Of a DNA stretch of 64,000 nt, positions 50,701 to 59,700 are shown piece after piece. The notes below the pieces were generated by a model. It had not been told where the DNA came from, made no database searches, and was given only the letters and a program-made list of their open reading frames with translations. Origin of the DNA: Cliona cf. orientalis (taxonomy: Eukaryota; Porifera; Demospongiae; Clionaida; Clionaidae); contig OZ005699.1 in assembly GCA_963930775.1 (NCBI GenBank), positions 4,857,501 through 4,921,500 on the forward strand, written 5' to 3'. Position 1 is the first letter of the stretch; each line of letters begins with the position of its first letter. Made by a program: the position numbers and the translations under genes.

Positions 50701-53700
50701 TGGGAGATAGGTATACATGTATATATACCGTATTTATTCGAATAGTAGCCGCGGCTACTATTAATTTCAGCCTTGCTGGAGTGCGGCTACTAATCGAGGG
50801 TGGCTCTTATTCGAGGAAGGCTTTTATTTATTTTGGAGAGATACCTTTGCGCCGATCCGGTGGTATCTTGTTGTGATAGACTAGTTTTTCAGGACATAGC
50901 TACTTTTCGAATAGTCGAGATATTATGATCGAAAAACAGCAGCAGAATCAAGCCAGGGACGTCTTCTATCATGCTTTTGCCTCGAACTGACGATCGTTCA
51001 TCGCGTGCGAACGTGGCCACACCCACTTAATTGTGTTCACGCATGCGTGCGGCTACTATTCGAGGGCGGCTACTATTTCTTTGGCGAAGGTCCAGGTGCG
51101 GCTACTATTCGGGGTGCGGCTTCTATTCGAATAAATTCGATATATATACCTATACTCACTGTTACAGAATGGGTTCCTATACTCTACTGGCCCGAAGGAT
51201 GGACTTTAGGCCACTACAAATTTCATAGCTGTTTCCCGTCCTGGCTATCGATTCAATAGCATGCAGGCAGGCGGTTAATTTTTATTATTCATTATTCATT
51301 ATTACCGGATGTGGTATGAACCATAAATGGCCACTGGGGTACATGACTTGAGTTAATCCCATCATCTTCAGCTAATATGGCGAGCACAGTCTTAGAACTA
51401 TGAATGAAGTTACTCACGAGTATAGTGATCATCAAGCAGAGCGAGAACTGCAGGAAGTACTGAATGAGCCATAAACTCAGCTTGCAACTTGAGCGCACAT
51501 GGAACAGACTGTAAATAGTATTGAAAATTTCAATTACGTCGTCAATATTTTCGTTTTATTAGAAAATAAGTGCAATGATAGAAAATGTTGGCGGTGGCTC
51601 GGAGGGCATGCGGACAGTGGATGGGAAACTATGATCCAATTTGTAGTGGCCTTATACTGTAATGTACAACTGTATAGTATGTATGCGTGTACTAATTATT
51701 AGTTAATGAATGTCTGTATAATTATAATGTTGCAGGAATTGCCATGGTATATCACCTCGAGATCTTGCAGTATCAGAGTCTATGAGCAAGCTTTGTGCCA
51801 ATTCTTCCTACCCTTTGCCCAGTCTTGCATCCTCAGATACACTAGTCAATTGTATATACCATGTGAGTTCTACCCATTGCTCTAGTCTCATGGAGAGCCA
51901 ATAAGCATTGTCAATCCATCCACCAGGTTTTCCTAAATTCCTTGCTTAGCTTTGAAAGAGTATTCACTTCACGCAAACATAAACTGCCCTCAATTGGACC
52001 CTGAATTTTATGAATCTACAGTCTACAGTATTGTAGAGTCTCATAAGAAGTAATACTGTAACAGTAGAACCCTTCTATTCTGGGCACCCTAGGATAGGTT
52101 CAAGCTTAAGTATATTTACTAAAGTACATGTAGTTTATAATATCTTCATTTCTGGGCAATTTCATACATGTAGAGGCCATGCTTAGTATTTTGCTTAATC
52201 GAAATATCCTGATTTCACAGGTATTTTATTTAAAGAGGGGTTCTGCTCTACCATAGTCTCGCAAGAGAGGGCCCATGGGCAGCAGAATGGGGTGGACTGA
52301 CATTTGAGAATTGCTTATTACCTACTAAAAAAAACAGTGCTTATACATGTATATGGTTATGGGTTACGCACATATGCAGTTTCACGGCTGCATTCTTTAG
52401 GTTGTTAGTGAGACTTCCTTTCTTGATGCTTAATTGCATTTCATGTACATATATAATATATATATAGAACATAATCTCAGCACTCTGTTGGCTTCTTACA
52501 AACTTGACCTTTTGTATCTTCTCCTAGTCTGCCGTGCCTATAATTCATTCCTATGAAGAGATCAACAATTATATATTTTCTGTACATGTATGTGGCCTAT
52601 TTAGAGAAAGTTCCTATTATGCTATGCTCTAATTCCCAACACCAAGCCTATTATACTCATTATTTATTTGTACCTATTAATTATGCTCTTAATTGATTTC
52701 TCTCAATTTTTATACTAATCTACGAGGATTCATTCGGAAACTTGTACCTTAATTTATGATCTTTTATAATACTTCATAGAAAGGACAAGCTACGGCCATA
52801 CTACACTATGTATACGCTACTCACTAAACATTAGAAAAGTACTATGTACAGTCGAGCCTCTGAATAAAGGACACTTTGGGAACGGGCCTCTTGTCCTTTG
52901 CTCAGAGGTTGTCCCTATCTCGGAGGTTCATGATTTTTCAACCCATTTTTATTGTATTATCCTTAACATGTTAGTAAATGCGCTGAAATGCATGATAAGA
53001 GCAGTAGAGATGATAATCAAGTGGTTGGTATGTTCTGTTTTCAGTATCAACACAGCACAGGCTGATTTTTTTTTGTTTCTGAAGTACTGGCTACTCCAAA
53101 ATCGTTATCTGGATTCAAGGCTAATATTATTATCACGCATGCGACATAATATCGCGACCGCCTAGATTGCTGTGAAGGTGGGCATGGCATCATTAAGTTA
53201 AGGGCGTGGTTTCCGGATGTCCGCTATTTAGAGGCAGTTTTGCATTGAAAAGTCATGTTGGGAGCTTGGATCTTGTCTGCTGTCCGGAATCGAGAAGCAT
53301 CTGCTTCTCGGAGGTTGCTAATGTGCTATAACTATGTTAAATTCAATCGGTAACACGGCACTTGTCCACTGTAGAGAGGTTATCCGCTTTTCGGAGGGTC
53401 CGTTATCAGAGGCTCGACTGTATTCGAGTTTATCTGCATAGAGCCCAGCTGGCTGAGCAGGGTGTGTCCCCCCTTAATATTTACAGTTAATCGAAGTTCA
53501 TAAAGTGTTGCATGCTTCAATGGCTGTCTTGGGAACACTATAATATCAATTTATGCTTTAAATTAGCTTCCCGTGCTTTGCGTGGAGGGAGCACATCCCT
53601 CTCCCGCACCCACCCCCTGGGCCGCCAAGGCAGCTCATTCATCCCCCCCCCCCCCCCCCCCCCCCCCATTTTGGGCCAGATAAAACCCTGGGTCTCGGTC

Positions 53701-56700
53701 AATTACCTGATTACCTTATATCCTATTATGCCCGAAGCAATACCAGCTTATCTCTAGTCCTGTTAAAAATATTATATGAAACTAGTACATGTAGGTGTTG
53801 AGCTTAAATTATCAAAAGCTTCTGCCTTCAGCTAAAGTGGGCACCTCCCCCTCCTGAGCCCATCCCTTATGGCCACTGCATCACAGACTATTATTTATCC
53901 TCTTATCAAGCAGCCCCCTGATGATAATTTTGCCTATGCATGGTCCCTGTGTGTTTACCTTGGGTAGTAATGTTATTCAATGAAGAAGTGTGGAATATGT
54001 TATTGTACCATTGTGTCCCGCCAAAGACGACTGACTCCCTTGTATATAAGTCCCCTGCCCTTTTTTATCTTGCATACCCTACCATCTCTGGCTATGAATA
54101 CCTATTCCCAATGCTAGTATGCAGAAAGAGGGCTTATTTGTGGGATCCTATAATTTTTTTAATAGCTAATTGTTTTATTAGGTTTCTCCTCAAGTTCATG
54201 AAAAAGGTAGACTAAGTGAGATGGTTCTGCTTGGAACTGGATTAAAATTGCATCATAAGGTAATGTGTAGTATCATAGTAAAATTAATGATTATAAATAT
54301 AGACCACTGTATTCGAACTCACTCCTGAATGCCAGTAGATATAAACTTATAATAATATAGCTAGACATGCACTCTCACGCACACTTGAACTCATTAACTT
54401 CTGTTGCTTCAATTAAACAATACAAGTAAATTTTAAACAGATTAGATGATACATAAATACGTATGTACCAAATAGTGTGAGATACAATCAAAGCAACCAA
54501 CGTAATGCTGTTGGCCAAGACCGGATGGTCTTACAAATAGAAATAACCTTAAAGATGAAGCACAAATTATTAACCCTCGGCGCATGCGCCGCAGGGTTAT
54601 GGTAGTCGTTCTGTGTGTCTGTCTGTCTGTCTTTCTGTCTGTCTGTAAACTCGCTAACTGCTACATACCTCATTTGCGAGCTTCAGGGATGGTGTTATAT
54701 GATTCTTCATGGCGTTTCAAACGCATGTATTGTGTGGATTTCGCTGAAAACGCTTTGTTCTCCAGTTCTGGCGGCATTTGCCGATTCTAAGCTTCTTGAC
54801 TTTGCCCGAGCTAGCGATAGCATGACGTAACGTATAAATAGGTTGCGCTATATATGGTATGTACGTCAATTAACCCTCAGCGCATGCGCGGTTGCATCAA
54901 ATTATCCCGCTGCTCAGTCCACTTGACGATTGTGGGATGACAGTGGCTTCTTTTCAACGCTTAGCTGCCTGTATTCTTGTGGTACCTCTGGCTTGTGTGC
55001 ATGCATTGCATTACTGTAACAGTGCTTGAACCCAAGTGAGTGCAATAATATTGGACGTGCAATAGTGCTCACTGTACTTCAGTCTTGTGCCAGTGCGCAT
55101 GCTTTGCATCATAGTCCTTCAAGGATGTAGCTATATTATACCTAAGTCCCCAAGAATTGGAGGTTAGGCTACAGTGACGGAAGTTGAGTTGATGTCGACA
55201 CCACAGCGTGGAGTTCGATACAACACACTAGGGTTGTTGCTGCTATGAGCCGTTGAACCTTGAATAACACTGCTGTGCAAGTAGCTATAACATTAGCCTC
55301 ATCCCTATCTCACCCCGGCCCCAGTCCTTTAGCTACCCCCTTTTCTGCATGTAACTGTTGAAGCATGTAGCTAATGCCATGCAACGTGCCAAGGGTTTTG
55401 TGCTCGAGAGAGCGCTAGTTAGAAATTAGTAATTAAGAGATAACAAACTGAAGGGATGATACAAATCAATAAGTGTTCAATTCTTGCAAGGTAACAAGAG
55501 AGCGAGTTGAGTGATTGGTCGCTTGTATTTACCATTTACTATTTTGATCGTGGCTATTCATACAAGTCCATCTTGTCTGGTGTGAACCTCAGTGATTCTG
55601 GCAAGAGGCCACTTTCCAGGAATTAGATTATCCTCCTTTACAACAACATCTCCTACTTGGGCATTCCTTGATGGTTAATGCCACCTAGTGAATTTTCGGA
55701 GAGTAGTGATATATCCAGCATACCATCTTTGCCAGAAATGGCGTACAAGAGATTGACATAGATGCCAACATAGCAACAAAGAGCGGTAGGAGAAGGCAGG
55801 ATCTGATATCGACTCAAGGGGGCATCCAATAAGAAAATGACCTGGAGTCAGAGCTTCCAACCCATCGTCATCACAAGGCAGAGGAGTTAAAGGTCTGCTG
55901 TTTAGACATGATTCTATATATTTAGGTTAGGACAGTGGTCAATTTTACAGTGCTAACAATTTGGCATAAATGAGTTTTCATGCTTTTGACAACTGACTCC
56001 CAAATGCCACCAAAGTGTGGTGCATGCTTCCACTGAATATTCTGCAAGGAGCAAAACTCTGAAATAAGATTCTGGGTTTTCTGCAATTCTAAAAACTGAA
56101 CAAGCTCTCTGAGTTCACATGCTGCACCCAAAAAATTGGAGCCATGGTCTCTCCATATCAACATAGGCAACAAAGCGTCTCAATGAGGCTACAAAGGCAT
56201 CAGTACTTAGATCGGATACCAACTCAAGATGCACAGCTTCTAGTGGTAGGGATACATATGCAAACATATGTAATTACGGTCCGCTTACGCACAAATCCAT
56301 ATTTGATATACACCAGTCCACATAATCGACTCCAACTCTGTTGAACACTGAATCTGGTGTGACACGTTCGATAGGCAGCTGACCCATCATTTGAGGATGA
56401 GGTCATGCAGAGGTACGTCGACAAGTCACACATCCATGGGTGATAAAATGAATGATCTTATGGTGTCCAATAAGATGACCGATAGAAGAGGTAAGGAGCT
56501 TGGGACCGGCATGAAGTAGACAAAGGTGTTCAAAAGTTTGGATACAGGATGTTTACCGTGTAGGATATTAGGATGCTGGCTTGAGTATGGAGCTCTGGAA
56601 TTCTGCTCTCTGCCGCCAATACGAAGAAGGCCGGAAGAATCAATAATAGGGTGCAGGGGCAGCAAATAACTAGAATTTGGTGGTGTGATGTCCTTCTGAA

Positions 56701-59700
56701 TTGCATCCATTTCTTCTGCAAAGTGCTCCTGTTGAGAAATTAAAAACTAGAACGTCTCCGCCATAGTTACATGTAGCTCTTCGATAGTTATAGGGGACGT
56801 CACTTGATTTTGATCCCTTTTGCAAGAATGACAATTGTTCACAAATTGTAGCATCCATGCTGTGACACGCTTCAACTTGGTGAAACTGGAATAACGATCT
56901 ATTAACAAAAGTGGTCATCTGGGAACAGCAGTGGTGAGTAAACAGATTTCTCTCTCTTCCTTTGAACCTTCACGTGGTGGAATAGGCACTTGTTTGGGCC
57001 AATGGGCAGGTGTAAACTGCAACCATTCCAGACTGCTTTACCATAGCTCATGTCCAAGCAGCTCGGAGGGGAATAGGCCCCAAGAGGCACAATCAGCTGG
57101 ATTTTTGGCTCCGTTGACGTGATTCCATTGGCTGAGTGTGACAAGCTCAACAATGCATGAAATACGATTCCCAACATGCGTCTTAAATCATTGTGGATTC
57201 CCTTCCAACCAGCTAAGAACAATAGTACTGTCCGTCCAGACATGGACGTCTTGGATTGGAATATGGAGTGCTTCTCTCACGTAAAATAGTAGCTGAGCGA
57301 GTAACTGAGCCCCACAGAGTTCCAACCGAGGTATCATCAAGCGTTTGATGAGTGCAACTTTAGTCTTGGAGATCACGAGAGCTACTTGAACGTTTTCTTC
57401 CGAATCAACCATTCAAAGTTACACCACTCCAGCATAGGCGAGCACAGAGGCGTCACAGAACTATGAAGTTGGAATGAAGTGACTTGAGCTGATTTGGGAA
57501 AGTAACAGCGAGGGATGGTTTTGCTTACCAAAAGATGCAGTTCATACCTCCATTGCAACCAAGCCTCACAGATGGCTTGAGGTACGGGGTCATCCCAGTC
57601 AATTTTCTCTTTCCACAATTGCTGTAACAGGATCTTTGCTTTGACTAGAGTAGGAGCAAACCACCCCAGCACATCAAAAGTTTTAGCTATGTCTGAGACA
57701 AGCAAACATTTGGTTACCTTTTCAAGGGGAGGCAAATCCATGTTTGTATTCCACTCCAACCCAAGGGTCTTCGTATACCCCTCAGGATCCGAGATGATAT
57801 ATGTGGAAGTGGAATCCATGAGATTAGGAGGGATATGCTGTAAGACAGACAATTTGCTAGAATTCCATTTGCAGAGCAAAAATCCAGCTTGAGAGAAGAG
57901 TCCTTGCAGTTGGATCTGTCTTTCAACAACTTTCATGACGGAGTCAGCCCCAGTTAGGGTGTTGTCAATATAAGATGAATCTTCAACGATCTTAGCAGCC
58001 AGAGGATACTGGAGGGTGAAATCAAGAGCGTTTTGCTTGACTGACATATTCGCAGCAAGCGAGGATGCAGACACTCCAAATATCTCTCGAGTCATGCGGT
58101 AATCTTGAAGTGGCTCATTGGGATTCTGTCTCCACACAAACAGATGAAAATCCCAATCTGACTCAGTAAGCATGACAGCACGGTACATGCAACTGACATC
58201 TGCAGTCTAGGCTATGCGGTGAAGTTGAAATCGAAGGAGTACATCAGTGAGTGGAGGGTGGATGGTTAGACCAACGAGCGACATATCGATATCCCAGTAG
58301 ATGATTTGGCAGATGCGTCGAATACGGCTCTTATTTTGGTGGTTGTACTTGATTCCTTCTGAACTGCGTGCATAGGAGATGAAAGATATTTTCGGGAGGC
58401 TTGTTTAAATCAGCAATGGGGACATTCTCAGCATGCTTCAGGTCAAAGTACTCTTGCATGACAGCATTGAAATTGGCAAACTGACCCTTACAGTGCAGGG
58501 AGTGTTCAAGAGAGAGGAATCTCCGAACAGCTTGCGAACGTGACTCACCCAAAGGTTTAGCATTAGGTCTCCTGGGCAATGGCACAACGAATCTGCCGCT
58601 TTCGTTGCGATAGTGGTTGGTTTGAAAGTGTGCACTACCAATTGTTCTTCAGGGGTGAGTGAAGGTTTGCTAGTTGGGCTCTTCTGTTTCCCAGAAGTTT
58701 TGCAACAAATCGTCACCAGAAAGGAGGGAAGTATGATAAGAAGTGACATGAGCAGCTGGATAACAAGTGGCACCACTGCCAGCAAGAGCCCAACTGAACA
58801 CAGTCTTGAAAGTGACTGGCGACCCGGGAGATCTGATCCACTCGCCTTGCAGGAGTACCTGGGTGAAAACGTCTACCCCCAGGAGGATGTTGATCCTTCC
58901 AGATTGTCTGAAAGTAGGGTTGGCTGGTTGAAGATCAGTCAAGTGTTTCCTATCAGCATCAGGTTGATTCTTGAATTTCGGACAAACATACAAGGGATGT
59001 TTATCCATCTTGCATAAGACGCAGTTTCCCACGGGATCAGTTGTGTTTGTAGCAAATGACACAACAGGCTTGTCAGAGACGAATGATTTCTTGTTGGGGT
59101 GAGTCTTACCCTTACTCAATTTCTTATTTTGATCAGACGCGGTTGTTTCTGATGCTTGTGCACGAATATTTATGAACTCCAAAAGCTTGTTGTAATGAGG
59201 TACGTCCACTGAGGTCTGATTATGCTTCTGCCATTCAAACATAGAGTTCATATCAAGCTTCAGCTCGAGAACAGAAATTACGAACAGTCCACGTTGCTCA
59301 TGGTCCATAGCCTTCAGAGCTCTCAGATGCTGTTGCACAGTATCATGCAGTCGCCGCAATTCCTTTCCCGTGCCCTCTTTCAGCGCGGGAGCTTCAAGTA
59401 TCATTCGTACACGAGTTTGATGTATCAGTCGGGGGCGATCAAACTGAGACTCGACAGCCTCAGCATAGTATTCCCCAAAACGGGACAGACCCTCAATGGT
59501 GTGCTTAGCTGATCAATCTTTTAGTGCATGCTGTAAGTATACTAGCTTTTCAGAAGTTGATGGGTTGGTGCGATCGTGAACAGATACACAAAACTGCTCC
59601 CAAGAGGACTTCCAGGTCAGAATTTTACCATTGAATGTGGGTACATCCAATTTGGGAAATTTCACACCCTTGCTATCACAAGCAGATGATTCGGAGACAC